A stretch of DNA of 62,118 nt from an uncultured Phocaeicola sp. (GCA_958434805.1 CAUBDX010000015.1:1-62118); one strand, 5' to 3'; shown: positions 45,171 through 54,746, counted from the first letter of the stretch. Made by a program: numbers and translations. The notes: a model not told the origin generated them from the sequence alone.

Positions 45171-45327
45171 ACCAGAATGAAATGAACATCCTGGTACTTT
45201 TTACAAACCTATCTATTCATTGTCTTCAGTTTCACAACCGACTGGCTTATCTGCCGACAAAATTTCCAGCGACCAGCCAGACATTATAAACAGCCGGCTT
45301 TAACTTATGAAACCGGAGTCTTTTATT

Positions 45328-46170
45328 TTACAGCCCTGACAAAGAAAGCATCTTCCTTGCATAACGCTTCCCTAATTCGCGGTAACCTTCCGCACTGAAA
45401 TGCAATTTATCTTCCACACTTGTACATCCCTTTGAGGAAATGACATGAGCATTCGGTATCACCTCAGGCAAAGTAGCTATAATCTCATTCATAGAGGCAC
45501 ACTGCCCGTCTTGATCGGCATTGACCACTTCTCCTGAAAGAAGAGGAAGCGAGTTGGGTTCCAAATTCAAATCGCTCAACAGACGGTCATAGACCTTTTT
45601 TACTTTTTGCGGCCAAATGCTGTCATTGGTATTCGACTCTCCCTGATGAAGCAAAATACCCTTGATTACGCCCTCCTTTTGTGCCTTCCGCCCTAATTCA
45701 ACCAAGCGGGCGTAAGGATTTCCTCCATATTTATCAATCCGCTCTTTCATCCAGTCGGGAGCATCTGCGGCATAAGCCTGATAAGTATCTTGATCAAACA
45801 ATTCAATTTTACAGCCTGCCACTGCCACACAAACCACTCCTACACGTATATTTTCCGGTAAGCTCTCAACCATTGTACGCCCAAAATAATCTACCGGAGT
45901 CAGTCCCGTATCACAGCGCACCAAAGGAGGAACAGCTGTATACCATTGTTCTTTCCGGCGATTCAAATCCGGACAATCCACAGCTTGAAACACACGGAAA
46001 CGCTCATCTACGCCTAATGTATCTTGCGGTTCAAAGCGGGCATTACCTTCCATATTCGACTGCCCCAGACACAAATAAATATGAAAATTGGAATCTTGTG
46101 CAAACGCACTCATCCCCCATAGAGCCATCAAGGCTCCTAACATTACCATTTTTTTCATTTTCTGATTCAA
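45328..46170 (-). CDS. CE6-like SGNH acetylesterase (sialate O-acetylesterase domain)
   Basis: Exported esterase of 280 residues with a signal peptide ending SAFAQ. The nucleophile Ser38 is in LCLGQSNMEG, a block with HQGESN follows at about 175, and the catalytic His is in DKLHFSAEGY near residue 262. This arrangement is the SASA/CE6 group, which removes acetyl groups from xylan or sialic acids. Lying 37 nt downstream of a GH43 gene, acetyl-xylan or pectin is the more likely substrate. ATG 46158 (MKKMVML) is a possible alternative start. Confidence 0.87.
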   Translation of the reverse strand: MNQKMKKMVMLGALMALWGMSAFAQDSNFHIYLCLGQSNMEGNARFEPQDTLGVDERFRVFQAVDCPDLNRRKEQWYTAVPPLVRCDTGLTPVDYFGRTMVESLPENIRVGVVCVAVAGCKIELFDQDTYQAYAADAPDWMKERIDKYGGNPYARLVELGRKAQKEGVIKGILLHQGESNTNDSIWPQKVKKVYDRLLSDLNLEPNSLPLLSGEVVNADQDGQCASMNEIIATLPEVIPNAHVISSKGCTSVEDKLHFSAEGYRELGKRYARKMLSLSGL

Positions 46171-46207
46171 TTTACTGTTTAATCAAACTTCACATAAACC
46201 GACTCCG

Positions 46208-47560
46208 TCACTTCATCATTTTCCAATAATCAAAGTAAGCCAGGTCTTTAGGTACCTTGCCCGTAAAAATGAAATAAAGATCGTGGATACCTTTTACTTT
46301 TGGAATTTCTGTTTCCATCAAACGCCAGCGGTCACTTCCTCCGGTACGTGGCACCTTTATTGTCGCCATCAACGGGCCGTCTTTACTGTCCAGACGAACT
46401 TCCATCCGGACCTCTTCATTATGAGTTGTACCCAAACGAGCTGCAAAGCGAGTGGCACCTTCAGTTCCAAAATCTACCTCACGCACCTTCAAGAAAGCTC
46501 CATCACGTAAAGCCGTTACAAACACACCTGTCTGCGGCGACTGAAAACTCTTCATTCCTTCTGACCAGGCAATGGTTTCTGCTTCAGTTTTCTGATACGG
46601 ATTCAAAGGAGACAAACTCTTACGGATTCCCTGATGATCCATTTTCATGCTTGAAATACTTCCGTCAGCTTGAAATGCCAAAGGCTGTACGCATACCGAA
46701 CGGTTAAACCCTCCACCGCCGGGAAGTGCACCGTTATGATAGAACAGATAAGTATTCCCCCTGAAATCTACTACCCCCGGATGATTTGTAAAGCTATCCC
46801 CCTCAGCAGGCATCATGGTTCCTCCATATTTCCAAGGACCTTCCGGAGTAGGACCTGTGGCATATCCCAGATGCTCAGGAAGAGGTCCTCCCGCAAAAAA
46901 CAGATAATACAGTCCTTTCCGCTTATACAGCCAAGGGGCTTCTTCATACAGCGTGGCACGTTCCGGGTCTCCCTCCCGCTTGCCGAAAGTATTTTCAGTC
47001 ATCGGAACCTTCTGTATATCGCCCTCAAAGGAAATCATATCCTCATTCAGCTTGACATACAAGCAGTCCGGATTCCCCCAGTACAAATATGCCTGTCCAT
47101 CATCGTCAATAAACGGAGTCGGGTCTATATTCCCCCAGTTGGCCCGCACCAGCGGTTTGCCTAACGGATCATAAAAAGGTCCGTAAGGCGAATCAGCCAC
47201 AGCCACACCAATAGCTGTAACTCCTTCACGATCGGTTACAGGTACATACATATAGAACTTTCCATTCCGTTCGATGCATTGAGCCGCCCACGCATCACCG
47301 CCCGCCCACTCGAACGTTTTATACGACAAAGGCATCGGATGCTCGGTCCAGTTCACCATATCTTCTGTAGAATATAACTTCCAGTCGTTCATGGTAAACC
47401 AAGTAGAGCCATCTTCATCGTGACTGGTATAAAGATACAGACGGTCATTATATACCATCGGAGCCGGGTCGGCAGTATATGAAGTCTGTATAATCGGATT
47501 CTGAGCCTGTAGGGCAACGGCAGCCGCACAAGAAGCCAAAGAAAACAAGTGTCGTTTCAT
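46208..47560 (-). CDS. Glycoside hydrolase family 43 with C-terminal CBM6-like domain
   Basis: Exported enzyme of 450 residues (signal peptide ending LQAQ). The five-blade propeller has the GH43 triad: base Asp31 (TADPAPMV), pKa modulator Asp146 (NIDPTPFID) and acid Glu207 (YEEAPWLY). Residues about 320-450 form a CBM6-like beta sandwich ([17 protein letters not shown]...). Such enzymes are arabinofuranosidases or xylosidases. First gene of a two-gene unit with the esterase, behind a leader of about 190 nt and a direct-repeat operator candidate. Confidence 0.92.
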   Translation of the reverse strand: MKRHLFSLASCAAAVALQAQNPIIQTSYTADPAPMVYNDRLYLYTSHDEDGSTWFTMNDWKLYSTEDMVNWTEHPMPLSYKTFEWAGGDAWAAQCIERNGKFYMYVPVTDREGVTAIGVAVADSPYGPFYDPLGKPLVRANWGNIDPTPFIDDDGQAYLYWGNPDCLYVKLNEDMISFEGDIQKVPMTENTFGKREGDPERATLYEEAPWLYKRKGLYYLFFAGGPLPEHLGYATGPTPEGPWKYGGTMMPAEGDSFTNHPGVVDFRGNTYLFYHNGALPGGGGFNRSVCVQPLAFQADGSISSMKMDHQGIRKSLSPLNPYQKTEAETIAWSEGMKSFQSPQTGVFVTALRDGAFLKVREVDFGTEGATRFAARLGTTHNEEVRMEVRLDSKDGPLMATIKVPRTGGSDRWRLMETEIPKVKGIHDLYFIFTGKVPKDLAYFDYWKMMK

Positions 47561-48039
47561 AGTTATTTATGTTATGCAGATTAATACTCTAATGTCCAAC
47601 AACCCCAGTTAAACCCGTCGGCCTGCTGTGCCGGCACAAAAGCGCAGTGCTCTCCTCTGACAAGGTAAAATCTGGAACCTCCGGATGAAAAGCCGGAACC
47701 GTGTAGTGTTTCATAGGATGTACCTTTTATCAGTTCATGCCCAACCGGTCACCTCAAACAAAAGTACAGCATTTTTTAGGGATATATCAATCCTCATGTT
47801 ACATAATATACACTCATATGTTACATCTTTAAAGGCAATTATCGCAAAACGAACATTTTTATTCATGTATGCTACATGCAGGTCGTTTCCTCTCAAATCT
47901 GAGCCTGCCAAGCCCCACGTTTCCACCGATATTCCGAGAGTCCAGACACAAATAAAAAACAGGATATATGCTAATCATATACCCTGTTGCTTATCGTGAT
48001 ACCATGGTCCAGTCATTCCGGATACCCCATCACTGTCAT
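47561..48039. other. Leader and operator region of the GH43 unit
   Basis: Contains a minus-strand promoter (47759-47791), two direct repeats TGTTACAT 22 bp apart just behind it (47797-47804, 47819-47826), and a leader of about 190 nt. The leader holds a short frame at 47589-47714 (41 codons from MKHYTVPAFHPE) and, in another frame, a 55-codon stretch at 47581-47748 ending NWGCWTLEY. Neither is recognised. From about 47930 to 48039 nothing was seen. Confidence 0.5.
47759..47791 (-). promoter_or_regulatory. Promoter of the GH43-esterase unit
   Basis: Minus strand ATTG (47788-47791), 21 nt, TACTTTTG (47759-47766). Transcription would start near 47750, leaving a long leader. Confidence 0.7.
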
Positions 48040-48585
48040 TCAACTAATCTCTTCCACTTCACCTTGCTTCTTACGGAAACGCAACAAACGTACCAAATCT
48101 GTCAGCCCGTAAACGATGGCTGATACCCCCAACAAAACAAAGGGAACGGTAGCCGCCTCAAACGGATTAAACAAAACTGTCAGACCTGCAATCAGTATCA
48201 AGGAAGGAATAACGTAAACACCCAAAGGAACCTGCATATATGAGCGTGCTGCCGCAAAGTTTACCAACTGATTTAAACCAGCCAGTATCAACAACACTCC
48301 TAATACATACATTAATATACCCACAAAAAATGCCGGCATTACAATGAGCCACAGCCCGAACAAGGTGCTTCCCAATGCCGCAACAGGAAAAGAATTTCCA
48401 CCGCCCGGTGCTTGTTTTCTCATATACAGAGCATAAGAAAAAATTCCAAGCAAACCCGGAAGCAAGAATAATACACCAATGGTTATTACCAAATAATTAA
48501 CTGCAACATCGGGCCATACCACCAGCATAATTCCGATAATCAAAGCACAAATGCTACTTACAACTGCATAATTGAAAGGTTTCAT
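48040..48585 (-). CDS. DUF308/HdeD-like multi-pass membrane protein
   Basis: Membrane protein of 181 residues from ATG 48585 (MKPFNYAVV); an upstream ATG adds a Cys-rich segment that looks like leader sequence. About six hydrophobic helices in two repeats (ALIIGIMLVVWPDVAVNYLV; ILMYVLGVLLILAGLNQLV) match the DUF308/HdeD family, linked to acid stress in enterobacteria. The tail RFRKKQGEVEEIS is cytoplasmic. Function here unknown. Confidence 0.8.
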   Translation of the reverse strand: MKPFNYAVVSSICALIIGIMLVVWPDVAVNYLVITIGVLFLLPGLLGIFSYALYMRKQAPGGGNSFPVAALGSTLFGLWLIVMPAFFVGILMYVLGVLLILAGLNQLVNFAAARSYMQVPLGVYVIPSLILIAGLTVLFNPFEAATVPFVLLGVSAIVYGLTDLVRLLRFRKKQGEVEEIS

Positions 48586-48924
48586 ATCTTCTTTTTTATT
48601 CCACGAATATACTAAACAATATAAACATAAACAACAAAACAAGAGGTTTGTTTGTTGCTCTAAACCTCTTTTTGACTGTTGTCAGCCAAGGAGCACTGAA
48701 AAGACAGTGATTTCCAAACTACTCATCATCGCCTTCAAAACGATTAATCACGGCAACACATACGCCTAAGCATAATGACAACAATGCCTAAGCATTGTTA
48801 CAGCCCGTTTTTGCCGTTATTGATTACTCCCGGAAAACCCTGTCAAGAAGAAACATTTGCTGAAACAAAACCGGTCAGCCTCAACAAAAACAAAAACACT
48901 AAAGAGTAAATGAAAAATATTTTA
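48586..48924. other. Intergenic region with two hairpins
   Basis: AAGAGGTTT (48641-48649) with AAACCTCTT (48662-48670) plus T run is a terminator-like element. AACAATGC-CTAA-GCATTGTT (48780-48799) is a perfect 8-bp palindromic stem, preceded by a similar GCCTAAGCAT. No coding sequence is seen. It separates the divergent DUF308 gene and the IbrAB-like cassette. Confidence 0.6.
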
Positions 48925-48932
48925 TACATTTG
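48925..48932 (+). promoter_or_regulatory. -7 element TACATTTG of the IbrAB-like cassette
   Basis: Exact TAnnTTTG about 27 nt before ATG 48959. A GTG at 48932 overlaps the box and is therefore not the start. Confidence 0.7.
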
Positions 48933-48958
48933 TGAAAAATCAAAAACACCTTGCATAT

Positions 48959-49390
48959 ATGATGGAAGTCATCCAGTTAAGCGGAACCGACAAAAAACTA
49001 TACGAAAAAGTTGCACCACTTGTAATGAATCCAACGGTAATTCAATACAACCAAAATTACCCATTCAAAACAAATGAAAAGTTCATTTGGTTTATAGCCC
49101 TCATTGACAGCGAAGTAGCTGGTTTTATGCCGGTTGAACTACGCAAAAGTCAATGGATTATCAACAACTACTATGTAACACCCTCAAAAGAAGAGTCCAT
49201 CGTATTTTCAACCTTACTGCAAGCTATAAACCAAGCATACAATACCCATCTTACTGCTATTGTACAAACCAAACATCAAAATCATTTCAGCATACAGGGA
49301 TTTACGATAGCCAAAGAATGGAAAAAATATCTGAAAATGGAGAAGAAGGAGGAGGATAATAAAAATGGAACAGCAAAAAAATGTATATGA
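48959..49390 (+). CDS. Uncharacterised GNAT-like protein, first gene of the cassette
   Basis: Protein of 143 residues from ATG 48959 (or 48962). The pattern of strands (FIWFIALIDSEVAGFMPVE then QWIINNYYVTP and the helix following) resembles the core of a GNAT acetyltransferase fold, ending with a basic-acidic tail; I cannot identify an acetyl-CoA loop with certainty. It overlaps the PAPS-reductase-like gene by 26 bp, so the two are translationally coupled. Function unknown. Confidence 0.6.
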   Translation: MMEVIQLSGTDKKLYEKVAPLVMNPTVIQYNQNYPFKTNEKFIWFIALIDSEVAGFMPVELRKSQWIINNYYVTPSKEESIVFSTLLQAINQAYNTHLTAIVQTKHQNHFSIQGFTIAKEWKKYLKMEKKEEDNKNGTAKKCI

Positions 49391-50657
49391 ATTAGCCTTA
49401 GAACGTATAGACCTCATTTTTAAAGAATTCGACAATATTTATGTCTCATTTTCAGGAGGAAAAGACAGTTCCGTTTTATTACAGCTATGCATTGACTATA
49501 TCCGCAAGCATCATTTAAAAAGGAAAATAGGTGTTTTTCATCTTGACTACGAAATACAGTATCAGATGACCCTTGACTATGTTGACCAGATATTCGAAGA
49601 GAATCAAGATATCTTAGAGATTTACCGCATCTGTGTTCCTTTCCGGGTACGGACATGCACCTCTATGCACCAAAGTTACTGGCGACCTTGGGATGAAGCC
49701 ATGAAGGAGCTATGGGTACGTCCGATGCCTAAAAAGTATGTAAAAACCGCAGACGATTTTCCTTTCTTCAAAGAAGATATGTGGGACTATGAGTTTCAAC
49801 TGAAATTTGCTTCGTGGTTTCACCATAAAAAGAAAGCAGTACGTACAGCCTGCCTGGTAGGCATACGCACTCAGGAAAGTTTCAGCCGCTGGCAAACCAT
49901 TTATGGAGGCAATAAAAAACAGCTTTATCATCAATATCAGTGGAGTTTCAAAATAGCATGCGATGTATTCAACTTATATCCGATTTACGACTGGAAAACA
50001 ACCGATATATGGACAGCAAACGGAAAATTCAAATGGCCGTACAATAAACTCTATGACCTCTATTATCAGGCAGGAGTCAACATTGAACGACAGCGTGTAG
50101 CCAGCCCGTTTATCGGTGAAGCCATCGAAAGCCTGCATTTATATAAATGTATTGACCCTAACACGTGGGGAAAAATGATTAGCCGGGTAAATGGAGTAAA
50201 TTTTACCGGATTCTATGGAACTACTTATGCAATGGGAAGAAATGGACTCAAGCTTCCTCAAGGATATACATGGAAATCGTACATGGAGTTTTTGCTTTCC
50301 ACTCTACCGGAAGACATCAAAAGAAACTATCTGGAAAAGCTGCACACCAGCATTAAATTCTGGAGAACGAAGGGAGGATGCTTAAGCGAAGAAACCATAC
50401 AGCAGCTACTTGAACTGAAAATACCCATTGAAGTGCGTAACCAAACGAATTATAAAACAAACAAAAAACCGGTTATCATGGAGTATCTGGACGACATCCA
50501 GATACCGAACTTCAGAGAAATACCTACCTATAAACGAATGTGTTTGTGTATCTTACGCAATGACCATGCCTGCAAATACATGGGATTTGCTCTCAACAAA
50601 AAAGAAACAAAAATAAAAGATTACATCTTAAAGCAGTATAAAGATATATGGAATTAG
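49365..50657 (+). CDS. PAPS reductase-like ATPase, DUF3440/IbrA-like
   Basis: Protein of 430 residues of the adenine nucleotide alpha-hydrolase superfamily. The PP-loop SGGKDSS is at 30-36; VFHLDYE and ACLVGIRTQES are further conserved blocks. The C-terminal half matches DUF3440 by context. Homologues include IbrA of E. coli, which with IbrB raises expression of immunoglobulin-binding Eib genes, and it is related to PAPS reductases and DndC-type DNA-sulfur enzymes. It lacks an obvious iron-sulfur Cys set in the usual place, so a nucleotide-activating role is more likely than sulfate assimilation. It overlaps the next gene by 10 bp. Confidence 0.85.
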   Translation: MEQQKNVYELALERIDLIFKEFDNIYVSFSGGKDSSVLLQLCIDYIRKHHLKRKIGVFHLDYEIQYQMTLDYVDQIFEENQDILEIYRICVPFRVRTCTSMHQSYWRPWDEAMKELWVRPMPKKYVKTADDFPFFKEDMWDYEFQLKFASWFHHKKKAVRTACLVGIRTQESFSRWQTIYGGNKKQLYHQYQWSFKIACDVFNLYPIYDWKTTDIWTANGKFKWPYNKLYDLYYQAGVNIERQRVASPFIGEAIESLHLYKCIDPNTWGKMISRVNGVNFTGFYGTTYAMGRNGLKLPQGYTWKSYMEFLLSTLPEDIKRNYLEKLHTSIKFWRTKGGCLSEETIQQLLELKIPIEVRNQTNYKTNKKPVIMEYLDDIQIPNFREIPTYKRMCLCILRNDHACKYMGFALNKKETKIKDYILKQYKDIWN

Positions 50658-51190
50658 AAGAAGGAAAAAGCCCGGTGTATAACGTAAAAGCTGTACCTGT
50701 AGAAAAAGTAACAGCCAACGACTATAACCCAAACGTAGTAGCCCCGCCTGAAATGAAACTTCTGGAACTGTCAATCTGGGAGGACGGATTTACGATGCCT
50801 TGCGTCTGTTATTATGACAAAGAAAATGATAAATACATCATTGTCGACGGATTTCACCGATATACGGTTTTAAAAAAATCAAAACGTATCTACGAAAGAG
50901 AAAAAGGGATGCTTCCTGTAGTTGTCATAAACAAAGACCTTTCACACCGCATGGGTTCAACCATACGCCACAACCGTGCCAGGGGGACTCATAACATTGA
51001 GCTCATGACGCATATCGTGGCAGAACTGACTCGCGCAGGAATGTCCGACGAATGGATTATGAAAAACATTGGAATGGACAAAGATGAACTGCTGCGGTTA
51101 AAACAGATATCAGGACTTGCTGCCCTTTTTGCTGATGCTGATTTTTCCATTCCAAACAAAGAAGAACAGACCACAAACAGGAAGGATTGA
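50648..51190 (+). CDS. ParB/Srx-fold nuclease-like protein, IbrB-like
   Basis: Protein of 180 residues with a ParB N-terminal-like domain: IIVDGFHRY (about 64-72) and IRHNRARGTH (106-115) correspond to the two conserved ParB/sulfiredoxin blocks. A short helical segment at 117-150 (AELTRAGMSDEWIMKNIGMDKDELLRL taken as the HTH-like region) may bind DNA. It overlaps the IbrA-like gene by 10 bp. The IbrA-IbrB pairing is a known conserved unit; ParB-fold partners of this type bind CTP or ATP, or act as nucleases. Not a chromosome-partition ParB, given its length and lack of ParA. Confidence 0.83.
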   Translation: MELEEGKSPVYNVKAVPVEKVTANDYNPNVVAPPEMKLLELSIWEDGFTMPCVCYYDKENDKYIIVDGFHRYTVLKKSKRIYEREKGMLPVVVINKDLSHRMGSTIRHNRARGTHNIELMTHIVAELTRAGMSDEWIMKNIGMDKDELLRLKQISGLAALFADADFSIPNKEEQTTNRKD

Positions 51191-51257
51191 TTTTCAACGA
51201 AAACACTTCAAATGCCTGATATATTTTTTTAACTTTGCGAAAAAATAAATTAGACTT

Positions 51258-52706
51258 ATGCTTTTTAATGCGGAAAACATCTTACTTATCGGTTCGATAC
51301 TTATCTTTTCAAGTATTCTAATCAGTAAAACCGGATATCGCTTTGGTATCCCTACCTTGTTGCTGTTCTTGATTGTCGGTATGCTTTTCGGCAGTGACGG
51401 ACTTGGACTGCAGTTCAACAGTGCATCCGATGCCCAATTCATCGGTATGCTTGCCTTAAGTATTATCTTGTTTTCGGGAGGTATGGATACCAAGCTACAA
51501 GACATCCGGCCCGTATTGACGCAGGGTATCCTGCTCTCTACGGCAGGCGTGCTTCTTACTACCTTGCTGACCGGAGTTTTCATCTTCTTTACCTCTCAGT
51601 GGAACCAGACCAATATAGAGCTGTCGCTTCTTACGTCCTTACTGCTTGCCTCTACCATGTCGTCTACTGACTCGGCTTCTGTATTTAACCTGCTCCGCTC
51701 TCAGCGTATGGAGCTGAAACAAAACCTGCGCCCCATGCTTGAGCTGGAAAGTGGAAGTAATGACCCCATGGCTTATATGCTCACCATTGCCCTGATACAA
51801 ATCATAGCAAGCGGGAGTGAATTCAGTTTATCACTCATAGCCAAAGACTTAATGGTACAGTTCTTCTTCGGGGGAGTTATCGGCTATGCACTTGGCCGGT
51901 TCTCTGTATGGCTGATTAACCGGATTGGCCTGTCAAACAGCTCACTCTACCCCATCCTGCTGTTAAGCATCGTATTCATTACATTTACTCTTACTGACCA
52001 GCTTAAAGGAAACGGCTATTTAGCGGTCTACATCGCCGGAGTTGTAGTAGGAAACTCCAAACTCGTGTTCCGCAAGGAAATCACCACATTCATGGGAGGT
52101 CTGACTTGGTTATTCCAAATCATCATGTTCCTTACCTTAGGCTTGCTGGTTAACCCGCACGAAATGCTTGATGTGGCAGGAGTAGCCTTGCTTATCGGTA
52201 TATTCATGATATTGATAGCCCGACCGGTCAGCGTATTCCTATGCCTTCTGCCTTTCAGAAAGCTCACCAACCGTGCCCGCCTGTTCATCTCATGGGTAGG
52301 GCTTCGTGGAGCAGTGCCTATCATTTTCGCCACTTATCCCGTACTGGCAAACATAGAAGGTTCTCAGCAACTCTTTAATATTGTATTTTTTATCACCCTG
52401 CTCTCTTTATTGCTGCAAGGCATGACCATTTCCCGCTTTGCTCGCTGGCTCCATCTTGACCTGCCTCAGGAAAAAGAAGGAAATGAATTCGGAGTGGAGC
52501 TTCCCGATGAGATAGATACACGGCTTGAAGATATTACCCTCACAGCCGAGATGCTTGCCTCAGGAAACAAACTGGCAAACATGAGCATCCCTAAAGGTAA
52601 TCTGGTCATGCTGGTAAAACGGGGAAGCGAGTTTATCATCCCCAACGGTCAAATGGAACTGCATGAGGGAGACAAGTTACTTATTATCTCCGAAAACAAA
52701 TCATAA
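51258..52706 (+). CDS. Potassium/proton antiporter (CPA1, CvrA/NhaP2-like)
   Basis: Inner-membrane antiporter of 482 residues with about twelve transmembrane helices (residues 1-390), including the SSTDSASVFN and ELESGSNDPMAY segments that carry the conserved ion-binding acidic residues. A TrkA-C/RCK-C regulatory domain is at about 410-482. It likely expels K+ or Na+ in exchange for protons. Its stop codon overlaps the end of convergent ppk by 6 bp. A short spacer separates it from the IbrAB-like cassette, and co-transcription is uncertain. Confidence 0.9.
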   Translation: MLFNAENILLIGSILIFSSILISKTGYRFGIPTLLLFLIVGMLFGSDGLGLQFNSASDAQFIGMLALSIILFSGGMDTKLQDIRPVLTQGILLSTAGVLLTTLLTGVFIFFTSQWNQTNIELSLLTSLLLASTMSSTDSASVFNLLRSQRMELKQNLRPMLELESGSNDPMAYMLTIALIQIIASGSEFSLSLIAKDLMVQFFFGGVIGYALGRFSVWLINRIGLSNSSLYPILLLSIVFITFTLTDQLKGNGYLAVYIAGVVVGNSKLVFRKEITTFMGGLTWLFQIIMFLTLGLLVNPHEMLDVAGVALLIGIFMILIARPVSVFLCLLPFRKLTNRARLFISWVGLRGAVPIIFATYPVLANIEGSQQLFNIVFFITLLSLLLQGMTISRFARWLHLDLPQEKEGNEFGVELPDEIDTRLEDITLTAEMLASGNKLANMSIPKGNLVMLVKRGSEFIIPNGQMELHEGDKLLIISENKS

Positions 52707-54746
52707 ACAGTCTTTTAAATACGCATAAAAGTCATATTGGGCACGCACTTCCGGTTCTCCTTCTTTCTTTTTAGGCACGTTGGTCAACCGGCTGTCTACC
52801 CAGTATCCCTTTACGTTATCAGAAAGTTGCAGCTCAAGCATATGAATCAGCTCGTGCTGCAATTTTTTGTTTGACACCGGTATAACCAGCTCTATCCGCC
52901 GATACAGGTTTCGCCTCATCCAATCAGGCGAGCCGATAAACATTTTCGGTGCACCTCCGTTTTCAAAATACCATACCCTCGCGTGTTCCAAGAAACTATC
53001 TACAATACGCGTCACCCTGATGTTCTTGCTGAAAGACTGTCCGGGTATCAGGCAGCATATCCCCCGCACAATCAAATCAATCTGAACACCAGCCTCACTG
53101 GCACGATACAATTCTTTAATCATAGCCATATCCTGCAAGGCATTCATCTTCAAAATGATTCGCCCGCCCTTCTTCTTTTTAGCCAAAGCGATTTCATTAC
53201 GAATCAGTTTTTGCAGCTGAGGAAGCAAGTTGAATCGGGCAACCAGTAATTTCCGGAACACCCCTTCTGCTATCTCCCCACGTAAGAGCCGGAAAAGCGT
53301 ATATAGCTCATCTACAACCGTCTGATTATGCGTATAGTAAGCAATATCTGCATATATCTTAGAGGTCTTTTCATTAAAATTACCCGTACTTACACAGGCA
53401 AAACCATATTTGACGCCCGATTCAGTCTGCCGTAAGACCAATGCCGTTTTCGCATGAACCTTCAGTCCGGGAATACTGTAAATAATCTCTATTCCCGCTT
53501 TACGCATCCGCTCGGCCGTAGCCAGATTATTCTCTTCATCAAAACGAGCTTTCAGTTCCACAAAAACCGTAACCTTCTTCCCTTTTCGCGCAGCCATAAT
53601 CAACGCATTGACCACTTCCGAATTTTCGGCTACCCGATATTGCGTAATCAGGATTTCAGTGCAGAGACGGTCATCAACCGCTTCATAAAGGAAATGAATA
53701 AAATGATCAAAACTATGATAAGGATAATACAGCATAAAATCACCTTGCGCAATACGCCTGAACATGAAATGCTTGTCATGTAAACCGGGCAGATACATGG
53801 GAGACGGCTTTACCGGCAACAGTTTCTCCGGATCCGGATTCGGCAGAGAAGCCAGATCCTGCAAATTGAGATGCTTATCTCCCGGAACCAGCTCTTCTTC
53901 ACTGATGCCAAAAGCATCCATCAAAAACGCAAGAAAATCATCCGGCATATTCCGGTCATAAACGAAACGACAGATTGCACCGATTTTGCGCTTCTTTACT
54001 TTTTGCTTCAACACTTCAATCATCTTCCCTTTAGGTACATCGTCCACAAATACATCGGCATCACGGGAGGTTTTACAGCAATAACTGCAATCTACTTCAT
54101 ACCCTACGAAGATTTCATAAAGATTCGCCTTTATCACATCTTCCAAAAACATCAGACAATAGTCTTCACCCATCCGGGGAAGTTCTATAAAACGAGGAAC
54201 CTTACTGTAAGGCATTTTCAGCAAGTAATAGGCTAACTCGCCAGTAGCACGGCTTCGTACCCGTACGGCTAAATACAAACGCTTGTCGCGTAAAAAAGTA
54301 CAGACCATTCCCTTTTCTACCTTCACCGGCTGCAAATAAGGGAAAACTTCCTCCATGAAGTAGCGGTGTACAAAGGGAAGAAAAGAAGCCGGAAGCTCTT
54401 TACGCGTCTGATAAAAATAAATATGGTTAGCCCGCAACGCCGGCAATATCTTCTCTTCGTATATGCGCACACGGTCATTTAACTGACGGTTTACAATTTC
54501 AGTAATATCGTGAATAAGCCGGTGAGCCTCATCTACCGTCATATCTTCACTCCGCCCTCCCGAAGCAACGGCCTTATGCTCGGCTACACGGACTTGGTAA
54601 AATTCTTCCAAGTTTGATGAATAGATAGCAATAAAATTGATCCGCTCATACAGAGGCAACGTATCATCATCTGCCTCCATCAACACACGGTAATTAAATG
54701 ACAACCAACTTATATCACGATTAAAATACTGATAGTTTGCATCCAT
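52701..54746 (-). CDS. ppk1: Polyphosphate kinase 1
   Basis: Polyphosphate kinase of 681 residues, normal length, making inorganic polyphosphate from ATP. The N-terminal FNRDISWLSFNYRVL block, the phosphohistidine region IPGLKVHAKTALV and the STGNFNEKTSKIYAD segment of the phospholipase-D-like catalytic domains are intact, with the second domain ending IGSPDWMRRNLYRRIE. The 3' end overlaps the antiporter gene by 6 bp, tail to tail. No ppx is adjacent. Confidence 0.97.
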   Translation of the reverse strand: MDANYQYFNRDISWLSFNYRVLMEADDDTLPLYERINFIAIYSSNLEEFYQVRVAEHKAVASGGRSEDMTVDEAHRLIHDITEIVNRQLNDRVRIYEEKILPALRANHIYFYQTRKELPASFLPFVHRYFMEEVFPYLQPVKVEKGMVCTFLRDKRLYLAVRVRSRATGELAYYLLKMPYSKVPRFIELPRMGEDYCLMFLEDVIKANLYEIFVGYEVDCSYCCKTSRDADVFVDDVPKGKMIEVLKQKVKKRKIGAICRFVYDRNMPDDFLAFLMDAFGISEEELVPGDKHLNLQDLASLPNPDPEKLLPVKPSPMYLPGLHDKHFMFRRIAQGDFMLYYPYHSFDHFIHFLYEAVDDRLCTEILITQYRVAENSEVVNALIMAARKGKKVTVFVELKARFDEENNLATAERMRKAGIEIIYSIPGLKVHAKTALVLRQTESGVKYGFACVSTGNFNEKTSKIYADIAYYTHNQTVVDELYTLFRLLRGEIAEGVFRKLLVARFNLLPQLQKLIRNEIALAKKKKGGRIILKMNALQDMAMIKELYRASEAGVQIDLIVRGICCLIPGQSFSKNIRVTRIVDSFLEHARVWYFENGGAPKMFIGSPDWMRRNLYRRIELVIPVSNKKLQHELIHMLELQLSDNVKGYWVDSRLTNVPKKKEGEPEVRAQYDFYAYLKDCL

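Noticed and set aside
47685..47999. 104-codon plus-strand frame upstream of the GH43 unit
   Set aside because: It spans the minus-strand promoter and operator repeats, has no start context, and shows no recognisable protein features.
49365..50657. Sulfate-assimilation PAPS reductase (CysH)
   Set aside because: The protein is far longer than CysH, lacks the typical C-terminal cysteine motif, and is coupled to a ParB-fold gene rather than sulfate genes.
50648..51190. Chromosome-partition ParB
   Set aside because: There is no ParA nearby, and the protein is short and translationally coupled to an IbrA-like gene.
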